Assembly (NCBI GenBank): GCA_040756995.1
Contig: JBFLYK010000021.1
Span: 48,055-112,054 of the forward strand
Length of the DNA stretch: 64,000 bases
Source: BP-133 sp040756995
GTDB taxonomy: Bacteria; Actinomycetota; Acidimicrobiia; IMCC26256; BP-133
Reading direction: 5' to 3'
The notes below the pieces were generated by a model. That model was not told the DNA's origin. It saw only the letters and a program-made list of their open reading frames with translations, and made no database searches. Both the position numbers and the translations under genes were made by a program. Shown piece after piece: positions 26,755-35,157 of this stretch (within the stretch, counting starts at the first letter, position 1; each line of letters begins with the position of its first letter).

Positions 26755-27159
26755 TCAAGCCGAGGGCTCCAGCGTGGTCATGAGGTCCAGCATGTGCGAA
26801 AAGGCGGCCATGTTGCGGAGGAGGTAGATCTGCCGTCCTTCGACTTTGAGCTTCCCGGTGGTCATCGCGGTCGTCGGCTTGATCTGCTTCTGCAGCACCG
26901 CGTTCCAGTTCTCGGCTGGGCCGCTGATGACGAAATCGGCCGCACGCTGCTCGTCGGCTGACAGTTCAGCCACCTCGGTCACTTGCCCCTCCTCGAACCT
27001 TGTGAAGAACGTCCTGTTCACCGGCGGGCCGTAGGCGTGCACCATCGTGCACGTGATCGACTTGCCTTTCTCCTGCCATCCCGGGTCACTGTTGAGAACT
27101 CGGGCCATCTCCTCGTAGAACGGGAGCGTCCCAAGCTGCGGACCAGTGCCGTCGCCCAT
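26755..27159 (-). CDS. SCP2 sterol-binding-domain-like protein (second)
   Basis: 134 aa from the ATG at 27159, preceded by AAAGG. Longer open frame upstream is not needed. Seen: FYEEMARVLNSDPGWQEKGK, a FTRFEEGQVTEV strand region, ADFVISGPAENW, a helix with LQKQIKPTTAMTTGKLKVEG and a C-terminal LLRNMAAFSHMLDLM helix, the layout of SCP2-like lipid carriers. It differs strongly in sequence from the SCP2-like protein at 5910. Its gene stands between the TetR gene and the small barrel-protein gene, separated from the latter by 292 nt that may contain its own promoter. It probably binds a hydrophobic pathway intermediate. Confidence 0.75.
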   Translation of the reverse strand: MGDGTGPQLGTLPFYEEMARVLNSDPGWQEKGKSITCTMVHAYGPPVNRTFFTRFEEGQVTEVAELSADEQRAADFVISGPAENWNAVLQKQIKPTTAMTTGKLKVEGRQIYLLRNMAAFSHMLDLMTTLEPSA

Positions 27160-27267
27160 GTCTCTTCGCCTTTCGCTGTCGGTGGAACACGAAGTCGGAG
27201 GTGAAGTCTCGTCAGTACGACCCCGGGAGGCGAGGTGTGTTCGACGAGACATTGACAAGCACGAGCC

Positions 27268-27285
27268 TATCGTACAACGTATAGT
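27268..27285. promoter_or_regulatory. Imperfect inverted repeat upstream of the SCP2-like gene
   Basis: CTAT and ATAG flank a ten-base centre (CGTACAACGT) in an A/T-rich pocket 109 bases upstream of the SCP2-like start. The inner part contains TACAACGTA, a short near-palindrome. It may be a promoter/operator, but symmetry is weak. Confidence 0.25.
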
Positions 27286-27451
27286 TGTTCCGGAAACCTG
27301 AAGTTGAAGGGATATCCGTGGCAGACGACAGTGTCCGGAAGGCTCGAGTGATCGAGCGTCGATGGCTTCTCGTCGCTGGAGGGCTCTTCCACCCACGTTG
27401 GGGATCTTGCCCCACAACGCTGAGCGGGAAGCCGACCCGTCAAGCCTTGGA

Positions 27452-27853
27452 TCAGCGGGCCTTCCCCGCCGAGCCGTCAGCGGTCGACGTCCGGTCCCAG
27501 TCTTCTGACGTCAGTCGTTCGGTGATTGGCGTATAGAAGCTCACCGACACGGACTGGAGGTCCAGAGTGTCGCTGATGCCGATGGCCCCCTGAAGCACCT
27601 GGTCCCGGAGGCGCTGAGCGGCCCCCTCCAGGTCATCCGTATCCAGCTCGTACACCGCCAGGTAGCGGTGGGGCGGAGGCGGTAGGCCCTCGGCCAGCGG
27701 CACTCCCTCGACCACACGGAACCGCTGCGCCGCGATGTAGCCCTCGACGCGGACGACATCGGGCAGATGCGTTTCGTTGTACCAGCGATTGAACTCGTCC
27801 TCACGTTCCGGATTGCTCGGATTCGCCTGGACCACGAGAATCGCTTTCGCCAT
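27452..27853 (-). CDS. Small dimeric alpha/beta-barrel (EthD-like) protein
   Basis: 133 aa. The opening KAILVVQANPSNPERED followed by EFNRWYNETHLPDVVRVEGY and AAQRFRV is the hallmark of a small ferredoxin-like barrel family often annotated as EthD- or DUF4286-related, frequently beside degradation genes. Some relatives help ring-cleavage or lactone-forming steps; no catalytic residues can be assigned here. It is 73 nt downstream of an ACAD gene and is the last clear member of the leftward operon that begins at 36351. Confidence 0.75.
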   Translation of the reverse strand: MAKAILVVQANPSNPEREDEFNRWYNETHLPDVVRVEGYIAAQRFRVVEGVPLAEGLPPPPHRYLAVYELDTDDLEGAAQRLRDQVLQGAIGISDTLDLQSVSVSFYTPITERLTSEDWDRTSTADGSAGKAR

Positions 27854-27926
27854 TCGTGCACCATCCTTTCAGTCGGACCGGGAACCGACGTCCCTCATCG
27901 ACGGAACCGCCCGGATGTCCAGCCGG

Positions 27927-29210
27927 TCACGCTTGGCTGCGTGGGACATCCTTCCAGGGCTTCCCACGCCAGAGGTCCGGCTCCCGGGGAAGACCGAGGA
28001 CCTGTTCGCCGAGGGTGTTGCGCTGGATCTCCGAGGTACCGCCCTCAATGGTGTTGGCCCGGCTGCGGAGGAAGCCGTACGCGAGGCGCCGGCTGTCCTC
28101 GTCGTCGCGGTAGTGGGCGAGGACCCGCATCCCCATCAAGTCGACCCAGGCTTCCTGGACACGCTGATTGAGCTCGGTCTGCATGAGCTTTCCGATCGAA
28201 CTCTCGGGCCCCGGTGGGCGGTTGGCCCGCCGGTTGTCCCGGGCTCGGACGTTCGTCCACTGCAGGACCTGCCATTCGCTCCACAGCTTCGTCAGCCGCT
28301 GGCGCAGCACGGGGTCAGCCAGACCGGATTCGCCATCCCGGGCGATGTCCCAGGCCCGTTCCCAGAGCCGTAGGATCGTCCGTCCACCGAGATTGTCGAG
28401 ATCAGATCCGGAACCGGGGCCGCCGAAGACCTGACGTTCGCCGCTCAACGTGGAGCGGGCCACGTTCCACCCGCCGTCGACGGGGCCGATCCGGAATTCG
28501 TCCGGGATGAGGGCTTCGTCCAGGTAGACCTCGTTGAAATCGGCCTCCCCGGTCATCTGACGCAGCGGCCGGACTTCGACGCCGGGTTGTCGGAGGGGCA
28601 GCACGAACGCCGTGATCCCCTCACGGTTCGGGCGGTCGGGATCGGTGCGAGCCAGCAGCAGCCCGAAATCGGAGAGGTGAGCCCACGTGTTCCAGACCTT
28701 CTGGCCCGAGACGATCCATTCGCCGTTGCCGCGTTGCGCCCGGGTTGCCAGCGAGGGCAGATCGGACCCTGCCCCCGGTTCGCTGAAGAGCTGGCACCAG
28801 ATCTCGGTGTTGTGGAGAATCGGCCGGAGGAACCGCTCGCACTGCTCCCCGGAGCCCCACCGGAGAAGCGTGGGACCGGCCAGGTTCAGGCCGATCATGT
28901 TGAGCCGCCCCAGCCGGTAGAGGCGCAACTCCTCCTCGGCGACGCGAGCAAGTCTGTTCGGGAGTGACAGACCTCCGTACCGGCGAGGCCACGTCGGGGC
29001 GACGAGCCCCGAGCCGGCGAACACCGGATACCACGACCGGTAGTCATCGACTGACCTCACCGACCGGATGGCATCGAGACCACCCTGCTCCGCCGCCTCC
29101 CGCCACGAAGCCGGCACCTGTTCCTTCACCCAGGCACGCACCACCTCGCGAACCTCTGAGGGATCGGAGTCGGGGCCGATCGGGAGCTGCTCAGAGGCTT
29201 CATCCGCCAT
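27927..29210 (-). CDS. Acyl-CoA dehydrogenase (FadE-type, 427 aa)
   Basis: Full-length ACAD. Seen: FSEPGAGSD middle-domain motif, SGQKVWNTWAHLSDF, DGGWNVARSTLSGER and C-terminal TIEGGTSEIQRN, which keeps a Glu at the usual base region. The N-terminal 40 residues are Asp/Glu/Pro-rich. It resembles the larger-subunit type used in side-chain beta-oxidation of steroid-like acids. It is 48 nt after the SDR gene in the 36351-27452 operon. Substrate unknown. Confidence 0.9.
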   Translation of the reverse strand: MADEASEQLPIGPDSDPSEVREVVRAWVKEQVPASWREAAEQGGLDAIRSVRSVDDYRSWYPVFAGSGLVAPTWPRRYGGLSLPNRLARVAEEELRLYRLGRLNMIGLNLAGPTLLRWGSGEQCERFLRPILHNTEIWCQLFSEPGAGSDLPSLATRAQRGNGEWIVSGQKVWNTWAHLSDFGLLLARTDPDRPNREGITAFVLPLRQPGVEVRPLRQMTGEADFNEVYLDEALIPDEFRIGPVDGGWNVARSTLSGERQVFGGPGSGSDLDNLGGRTILRLWERAWDIARDGESGLADPVLRQRLTKLWSEWQVLQWTNVRARDNRRANRPPGPESSIGKLMQTELNQRVQEAWVDLMGMRVLAHYRDDEDSRRLAYGFLRSRANTIEGGTSEIQRNTLGEQVLGLPREPDLWRGKPWKDVPRSQA

Positions 29211-29258
29211 GACGCCGTCCGATCCTTTCTGCTGATGATGAGTGGCGGTTGGCGCGGC

Positions 29259-30020
29259 TCAGAATTGCAGATTGCTGGGCCGGGGAACACCGGCGACGAG
29301 ACCGCCATCGACCACGAACTCGGAACCGGTGCAATAGGAGCTTTCATCCGAGGCCAGGAACAGGACGAGGGCTGCGACCTCCTCGGGGCGCGCCAGGCGG
29401 CCCAACGGCGCGGCCTGGGTCATGAGGTCCGGAGGCAGCCCGAGTTCTTGGAGCATGGGAGTCTCGACACCGCCGGGGTGGACGGAGTTGACCCTGATGC
29501 CTCTCGGCGCGAGCTCCACGGCGGCCGTCCGGGACATTCCCCGGACGGCGAACTTCGAGGCGACATAGGCGAACATCATCGGCATGCCGGCGAGACCCCC
29601 CACCGAGGAGACGTTGACGATAGAACCACCGTTGCCCTCCATGAGCGGGATGGCTGCCCGCATCCCGAGAAACACGCCGGTCTGGTTCACGGCGATCACC
29701 CGCTCGTAGTCAGCGAGGCTCGTCGTCTCGATGGGCGTCAGGGCCAGAACTCCGGCGTTGTTCACCAGGACGTCGAGACGACCGTGTTCGCTCCGGATCT
29801 CGGCCGCGACGCGTTCCCAGTTCCGCTCGTCGGTGACGTCGAGGGCGACGGGCACGGCGGCGGCCCCACACTCGCTGGCCACCTGCTTGGCCTCATCGAC
29901 GAGGACGTCGGCCACGATGACCGTGGCCCCCTCGGCCGTGAACGCCCGCACCTCAGCCGCGCCCTGGCCCCGAGCGCCGCCGGTGATCAGCGCAACCTTG
30001 CCGTCAAGTCGCCCTGTCAT
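29259..30020 (-). CDS. SDR oxidoreductase, 3-alpha/20-beta-hydroxysteroid dehydrogenase-like
   Basis: 253 aa from the ATG at 30020, preceded by GGGGAGAAG. Classical short-chain dehydrogenase: TGGARGQG cofactor motif (residues 13-20), DVT at 61-63, NNAG at 87-90 and catalytic Ser139, Tyr152, Lys156. Stretches such as GRLDGKVALITGGARGQGAA and the end region ASDESSYCTGSEFVVDGG are very close to bacterial 3-alpha/20-beta-hydroxysteroid dehydrogenases as I remember them. The Asp at 38 after the second strand indicates NAD(H). It probably interconverts a ring alcohol and ketone in the catabolic route. Confidence 0.88.
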   Translation of the reverse strand: MTGRLDGKVALITGGARGQGAAEVRAFTAEGATVIVADVLVDEAKQVASECGAAAVPVALDVTDERNWERVAAEIRSEHGRLDVLVNNAGVLALTPIETTSLADYERVIAVNQTGVFLGMRAAIPLMEGNGGSIVNVSSVGGLAGMPMMFAYVASKFAVRGMSRTAAVELAPRGIRVNSVHPGGVETPMLQELGLPPDLMTQAAPLGRLARPEEVAALVLFLASDESSYCTGSEFVVDGGLVAGVPRPSNLQF

Positions 30021-30070
30021 CGTCTTCTCCCCCTCTGTCGTGTGGATCTGGGATACTGCTTCGTCACCGA

Positions 30071-31240
30071 TCATCGGGTCCGGGGAAGGCCCAAACCCTG
30101 TTCGGCGATGATCGAGCGCTGGACCTCGCTCGTCCCGCCGTAGATGGTCGTGACCGGCACGTGCCGGAACGCCGCCTCGAGCCAGCCGTCGGCCGGAGCG
30201 TCGGGATCTCCGTTTTGCAGAACGCCCGCCGAGCCGAGCCGATCGAGCAATTCCGAGACACTAGCGACGAGCGCCTCGGTGAGGTAGAGCTTCGCCATCG
30301 ACCCGAACACCGGGCTGGGCACGCCATGGTTGGCGGAGTCCCAGATCGTGCGCAGGTTGAGGAGGCGGCCGACTTCGGCCCGGATGGCCACCCGGGCCAG
30401 TGTGGCCCTGACCTCGGGGTCGTCGCAGGGGCAACCGCCGTCCGGCCCGGCCGGCGTCCGTGACCAGTCGACGGCGAGGCGGAGGTGGCGACCCAGTTCG
30501 GTTCCCATCGCGCCGCCCCGTTCGAAGGCCAAGGCGATCCGCATGATGTCCCAGCCGCCGTCGACCGCTCCGACCCGGAGCCAGTCGGGCACGCGGACGT
30601 CGGTGTAGAAGGTGATGTTCGTGCGCTCCCCACCCATGGTGTGGACCGGTTGGATGTCGATGCCGGGCAGCGTCATCGGCACGAGGAACATCGTGAGGCC
30701 GCGGTGCTTCGGGCCGTCGTTCGTCGTGCGGGTGAGGAGGAAGACATAGTTCGCCTCGTGGGCGAGTGTCGTGAACATCTTCTGTCCGTTGATGATCCAC
30801 TCGTCGCCGTCCCGCCGGGCCCGTGTCACCACGGCGGCAACGTCGGAGCCGGCGTCCGGCTCGGTGTATCCGAGGCAAAAGAGGCAGTCCCCCGCCAACA
30901 CGGTGGGCAGAATCCGGTCCTTCTGCTCGGATGCCCCGACGGCGCGGATCACGTCGGCCACCAGCATGGTGATGCCCAGCCCGTCGACCGGCGCTCCGGT
31001 GAGAGCCAGCTCTTCGTGGAAGGCCATCATCTCGAGCGGCCCCCGGCCCTGGCCTCCCTCGGCTTTCGGCCAGTGGGCGTTGAGCCAGCCCCGTTCGGCC
31101 AGCCGGCGGTGGAACTCCCAGTCGTGGTGAGTGCCGGTCCGGTGAGCGCGTTCGCGGATCTCCGGCGTGAGATGTTCCGCCAGGAACGTTCGAACTTCGG
31201 CGCGAAACGCCGCGCTGTCGTCGCCTAGCCGAAAATCCAC
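30071..31240 (-). CDS. Acyl-CoA dehydrogenase, large partner of an overlapping pair
   Basis: 389 aa from the GTG at 31240, which overlaps the end of the preceding ACAD gene by 16 nt. Seen: GYTEPDAGSD middle-domain motif, INGQKMFTT, VDGGWDIMRIALAFER and C-terminal TTIYGGTSEVQR. The Glu of YEGT is Gly here, a feature I associate with heteromeric steroid-type ACADs whose base is elsewhere. The partner is 31225-32274. Adjacent, overlapping, dissimilar ACAD genes are the arrangement of the alpha2-beta2 ACADs (FadE28/29-type) known from mycobacterial steroid side-chain degradation. Confidence 0.9.
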   Translation of the reverse strand: MDFRLGDDSAAFRAEVRTFLAEHLTPEIRERAHRTGTHHDWEFHRRLAERGWLNAHWPKAEGGQGRGPLEMMAFHEELALTGAPVDGLGITMLVADVIRAVGASEQKDRILPTVLAGDCLFCLGYTEPDAGSDVAAVVTRARRDGDEWIINGQKMFTTLAHEANYVFLLTRTTNDGPKHRGLTMFLVPMTLPGIDIQPVHTMGGERTNITFYTDVRVPDWLRVGAVDGGWDIMRIALAFERGGAMGTELGRHLRLAVDWSRTPAGPDGGCPCDDPEVRATLARVAIRAEVGRLLNLRTIWDSANHGVPSPVFGSMAKLYLTEALVASVSELLDRLGSAGVLQNGDPDAPADGWLEAAFRHVPVTTIYGGTSEVQRSIIAEQGLGLPRTR

Positions 31241-32274
31241 GGCTGCCCCACGTTGGATCCGAACATCCCGTCGGCGAAACGCTGCAGTTCGCTCCGCCGC
31301 GATCCCACGGCCAACGGCCACGCCTTGGCGCGCCGGTAGAACAGCTGGATGTCATACTCGAGCATGAACCCGTACCCGCCGTGGAAGTGCAGGCTCCAGC
31401 TTGTCGCGCGCTCGGCGACGTCCGAAGCGAACAGGAAGGCCATCCGGGCGAGCACCGGGGCGTTCTCATCGCCTTCGTCGAGGGCGCAGGCGGCTTCCTG
31501 CCACAGCAGCCGGGCACCGTCCACCTCGGTGGCCACGTCGGCCAAGCGGTGACCGACGACCTGGAACGATCCGATGGGCCGGCCGAACTGGCGGCGCTCG
31601 GTCACGTATTCCACGGCGATCGCCAGGGCCCGGGCGGCCAGGCCGGTCAGGGCCGCGGCCATCACCGTGCGCCACTCTCGGAGGGCTGCGGCATAGCGGG
31701 GGGAGGCGTCGTCTCCGGCGGCCAGCACCACATCACCGGAGCCGGGCGAGCCGAGGGGGACGTCGGCCAAGGCTCCCGCGCCGAGATTAGGCCTCCGGGG
31801 AAGGGGCGATGGTGGCGTCGTCATGACGAGACGATCCCGATGGAGGGCCACGACCCGCTCGGCCACCGCACCGAACGGTACGAGCGGCGCCAGGTCCTCC
31901 GCCGCCACGATGCCCGGGGTGAAGACGACGAGTCGGTCACCGGACAGCACGTCGTCGAACGTGTCCGGCGCCACTGCGGCGAAGGACGACAGGAGTCTCG
32001 CCGCCACCGGGGCCTCGACAAAGGGAACCGGTGCCAGACTGGCACCGCAGGCTTCCGCCACGAGGCCCAACTCGAGGAGCCCACCACCCGCTCCCCCCGA
32101 CGCCTCGGGAACGGCGAGTCCGACGAGCCCGGTCCGAGTCAGGAGATCCCACAAGTGCGGGTCGAAGCCGGTGGATTCGGCGTCCCGAACGTGGCCCACG
32201 GTGCAGTGCTTGGCAAGCAGCGCGTCGAACGTGTCGCGCAAATGCTGTTGCTCGTCGCTCAGGTCGAGGTCCAC
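31225..32274 (-). CDS. Acyl-CoA dehydrogenase, small partner of an overlapping pair
   Basis: 349 aa from the GTG at 32274, seven nt after the CoA ligase stop. N-terminal LDLSDEQQHLRDTFD and GLVGLAVPEASGGAGGG are ACAD-like. The middle beta-domain lacks the TEPxxGSD motif and is shortened. The C-terminal domain keeps RRQFGRPIGSFQ and LHFHGGYGF. This pattern (degenerate substrate/FAD half plus intact dimer interface) matches the small subunit of heteromeric ACADs, so it likely works only together with 30071-31240. Confidence 0.88.
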   Translation of the reverse strand: MDLDLSDEQQHLRDTFDALLAKHCTVGHVRDAESTGFDPHLWDLLTRTGLVGLAVPEASGGAGGGLLELGLVAEACGASLAPVPFVEAPVAARLLSSFAAVAPDTFDDVLSGDRLVVFTPGIVAAEDLAPLVPFGAVAERVVALHRDRLVMTTPPSPLPRRPNLGAGALADVPLGSPGSGDVVLAAGDDASPRYAAALREWRTVMAAALTGLAARALAIAVEYVTERRQFGRPIGSFQVVGHRLADVATEVDGARLLWQEAACALDEGDENAPVLARMAFLFASDVAERATSWSLHFHGGYGFMLEYDIQLFYRRAKAWPLAVGSRRSELQRFADGMFGSNVGQPWIFG

Positions 32275-32281
32275 CGCGCCG

Positions 32282-33814
32282 TCATTCCCCCCTGGAGGAG
32301 TGCCCGGCCAGCAGGCCCGCCACCTGCTCCCGGAGGCGGAACTTCTCCACCTTGCCGTTCGTCGTCCGAGGCAACTCGTCGACCACCACGATATGTTCGG
32401 GAACCTTGAACGGTGCGAGGTACTGGGCGGCGAAGTCCTGGAGCGCCCCGATATCCGGCGCGGCCTTTCCCTCGCTGACGGTGACGAACGCCGCGACCCG
32501 CTCTCCGAGGACGGCATCCGGCGCGCCGACGACGGCCGCGTCAGCGACGTCGGGATGCTCCCGCAGGACGCCTTCGACCTCCATGCTGGAGATGTTCTCG
32601 CCGCCGCGCCGCACGATGTCCTTCTTCCGGTCCACGAAGAAGAAGTAGCCGTCCGCGTCGAAATAACCCATGTCACCGGTGTGGAACCAGTCGCCCCGCA
32701 GGACCTGACTCGTGGCCTCCGGGTTGCCGAGGTACCCGTCGAACCCGAGGTTGCTCCGGCGGAACACGACCTCGCCGACCTGACCGGGGGTCGCCTCCGT
32801 ACCGTCCTCGAGGAGGATCCGCATGTCGGAGCCGGGAAACACCCGGCCGGCCGAGCCGGGCCGACGCTCCTCGTCGAGCCTGGTGTACGTCCCCTGGCCG
32901 CATTCCGTCATGGCGTACCAGTCGATCACCGGTACGCCGTAGCGACGTTCGATGGTGGCGCAGATGGGACTCGACCCGAGAACGATCCAGACGCGCATAC
33001 CGTGCCGCCGGTCGAAGGGTCGCTCCGGCAGACTGAGCAGGATGTTGACGATCGGCACCAGCGTGAAGAAGTAGGTGGGCCGGTACCGGTCGACGAGCGG
33101 CCAGAACGACCGGGCTGAGAAACGACGCGGGAACACCACGCTGGCCCCGGCACCGAGCGCCGAAAGTGCACCCCCCATGCCGTTCCCGTGGAAGAACGGG
33201 GTGACGACCATCGCCCGGTCCGAAGCGGCCAGACCGAACATGTCCTGGTAGCTGATGCCCCCTCCGGCGAGCATCTTGGCGTCAATGCGGACGGCCTTCG
33301 GTGTGCCGCTGGTCGTCCCCGACGTGTACAGAATCGCGCCGGCCGCCGAACTCGCCCGGGGTCCGCCGGTGCCGGCGAAGGCCTCGGCCAGTTTCCCCAC
33401 CGTCGGTACTCCGCTGGCGTCGTCCAGGGCGATCACCCGGACGATCGAGTCAACTCGCTCGGCAACGGCGACGGCCCGGGTCACGAGGTGCGATTGGCAG
33501 GCCAGCAGGCGGGCCCCGGAGTGGCGAAGTACGAACTCCAGCTCCTTGTCGGTCCACTGCGGGTTGGCGGGGACCGGGACGCAGCCGCCCGCCGCCGCGG
33601 CCACGAACATCTCGATCCACTGCGGCAGGTTCTCCGCCCAGAGGCAGACCCGGTCACCTTGTGCGATACCGAAGTCGCTCAGGGCCCCGGCCAGCGCCGC
33701 GGCGGTCGCCGCCAGCTCCCCGTAGGTCCGGTCGCCATCCTCCTCGGAGAGGATGGCCAGTCGGCCAGGATCGGCGCCGGCGTGGGCCGCCACCGCGTCG
33801 TACAACGTCGGCAT
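32282..33814 (-). CDS. Acyl-CoA synthetase (AMP-binding, FadD-type)
   Basis: 510 aa; AAGGGGCTCCTC precedes the ATG. Seen: P-loop ILYTSGTTSGTPKAV, FFHGNGMGG, WYAMTECGQGTYT, HTGDMGYFDADGYFFFVDRK and the C-terminal lysine motif TTNGKVEKF. Standard medium/long-chain or cyclic-acid CoA ligase: acid + ATP + CoA to acyl-CoA. Next to an ACAD pair, it would activate the acid entering beta-oxidation. It is 88 nt downstream of the first of two amidohydrolase genes. Confidence 0.92.
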   Translation of the reverse strand: MPTLYDAVAAHAGADPGRLAILSEEDGDRTYGELAATAAALAGALSDFGIAQGDRVCLWAENLPQWIEMFVAAAAGGCVPVPANPQWTDKELEFVLRHSGARLLACQSHLVTRAVAVAERVDSIVRVIALDDASGVPTVGKLAEAFAGTGGPRASSAAGAILYTSGTTSGTPKAVRIDAKMLAGGGISYQDMFGLAASDRAMVVTPFFHGNGMGGALSALGAGASVVFPRRFSARSFWPLVDRYRPTYFFTLVPIVNILLSLPERPFDRRHGMRVWIVLGSSPICATIERRYGVPVIDWYAMTECGQGTYTRLDEERRPGSAGRVFPGSDMRILLEDGTEATPGQVGEVVFRRSNLGFDGYLGNPEATSQVLRGDWFHTGDMGYFDADGYFFFVDRKKDIVRRGGENISSMEVEGVLREHPDVADAAVVGAPDAVLGERVAAFVTVSEGKAAPDIGALQDFAAQYLAPFKVPEHIVVVDELPRTTNGKVEKFRLREQVAGLLAGHSSRGE

Positions 33815-33902
33815 GAGGAGCCCCTTATCTTCCGTGCTCCGCCGAAGCGGCGGCGGCCGCCGCTCCGGTCACCCAGCCGTTCGGCTCCGTGGCGCACACG
33901 CC

Positions 33903-35105
33903 TCACGCTCCCGCGGGCTGTGGCTCGAGAAGGTCCCGGAGGTTCTGGCCCATCACGCGGCGGACATCTTCGGGAGACAGGGCGGCCAGGTCGTCGACGA
34001 ACGACAGCGGCTCGCGAAGGCCCTCGGGATGCGGGAAGTCCGAACCGAAGAGGACGTGGTCGGCGCCAACCGTCGACGCAATGGCCGGGATGTCGTCCTC
34101 ATGGAACGGGTGGACCCACACGTGGCGGCGGAACGTCTCGACCGGGGGCTCGGCGAAGCTGCGGGGCGACTTGTGATAGACGTGGTCGAGGTTCTCGAGC
34201 AGCCGCGGTACCCATCGGGCGCCGTTCTCGATCACACCGACCCGCACGCCGGGGTTGCGGGCGAACATGCCGTGGGCGATCGCGGCGGACAACGTGTCGA
34301 CGATCGGCCGGCTGTCGTTGTCCATGAGCAGCGAGAGTGCGGTGGGCTCGAACGGCAACCACTCGTCGCCGGTCCCTTCCCACGCCCGGGTGTACACGTC
34401 GTAGCCAGAGTCGGAGGCGTGCATCATGACAGGAATACCGGCCTCCTGGACACGCCGCCAGAACGGGTCGAAGCGCTCCACACCGGGCGAGATCGAACGG
34501 CCGTTGACCATGGGAACCGGGGCCGGACGGATGAGGACCGTGCGGGCCCCTCGTTCCAGGCACCATTCGAGCTCGGCGATCGCCCGCCTGACGTCCGGGA
34601 GGGTGATGACCGGTACCGAGAAGATGCGATCCTTGAAGTTGAACGACCAGTCGTCGAAGAGCCACTGGTTGAAGGCGTGGATCACCGCGTGGGTGAGTTC
34701 GATGTCGTCCTTCATCCGTTCCTCGACCAGGCTGACGAGCGTGGGGAATATCTGCGCCGCGGCGATGCCCTGCTGGTCGAGCAGGCGGAGGCGGTCCTCG
34801 GGGTTCCGGAACTCGGGGCGGCACCGTATCGGCTCACCGGTGAGCTCGCGCAGGGACTTGCCTTCGGTGTTCCTGCCCCGGAAGTAGTCCTCCCAGACAC
34901 CGGGGGCCGCGACGACTTCGAAGGTCGGGTTCGGGATGTAGTGGACGATCCGGTTCCGGACGGCGATCTTCGTCCTGCCCCGGACCTCGACGTACTCGAT
35001 CGCTCCCCGGTACTCCTTCGGGAGGTGCCGTGTCAGCGCATCGACCGGCTCGTAGAAGTGGTTGTCGGCGTCCCAGACTTCGAAGTCAGGCAGCGCACCG
35101 GTCAT
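33903..35105 (-). CDS. Amidohydrolase-2 family metal-dependent hydrolase
   Basis: 400 aa from the ATG at 35105, preceded by GGAGGGAAGAG. Seen: FEVWDADNHFYEP at the N-terminus (DxNH in place of HxH), GVRVGVIENGARWVP, and HVLFGSDFPHPEG near the C-terminus with the conserved Asp. This is the TIM-barrel fold of PF04909, whose members hydrolyse or decarboxylate cyclic and aromatic compounds. It is a paralogue of the next gene upstream, 35158-36351, 52 nt away. The reaction is unknown; ring-opening hydrolysis would fit the operon. Confidence 0.85.
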   Translation of the reverse strand: MTGALPDFEVWDADNHFYEPVDALTRHLPKEYRGAIEYVEVRGRTKIAVRNRIVHYIPNPTFEVVAAPGVWEDYFRGRNTEGKSLRELTGEPIRCRPEFRNPEDRLRLLDQQGIAAAQIFPTLVSLVEERMKDDIELTHAVIHAFNQWLFDDWSFNFKDRIFSVPVITLPDVRRAIAELEWCLERGARTVLIRPAPVPMVNGRSISPGVERFDPFWRRVQEAGIPVMMHASDSGYDVYTRAWEGTGDEWLPFEPTALSLLMDNDSRPIVDTLSAAIAHGMFARNPGVRVGVIENGARWVPRLLENLDHVYHKSPRSFAEPPVETFRRHVWVHPFHEDDIPAIASTVGADHVLFGSDFPHPEGLREPLSFVDDLAALSPEDVRRVMGQNLRDLLEPQPAGA

Positions 35106-35157
35106 CTCTCTTCCCTCCAAGATCTTGGCTTGTGCCCGCCAGGCCGGCGACTCCCCG

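Noticed and set aside
26477..26961. Short open frames on both strands in the spacer before the SCP2-like gene
   Set aside because: Arg-rich or Ala/Pro-rich translations with no domain; treated as non-coding.
27285..27536. Small plus-strand frame with an AAGGG site before a GTG at about 27318
   Set aside because: It overlaps the 3' end of the barrel-protein gene, has no family match and odd composition; the ribosome-like site alone is not enough.
31823..33118. Plus-strand open frame of 431 codons
   Set aside because: Antisense to the ACAD and CoA ligase genes, which carry complete motifs; low-complexity translation.
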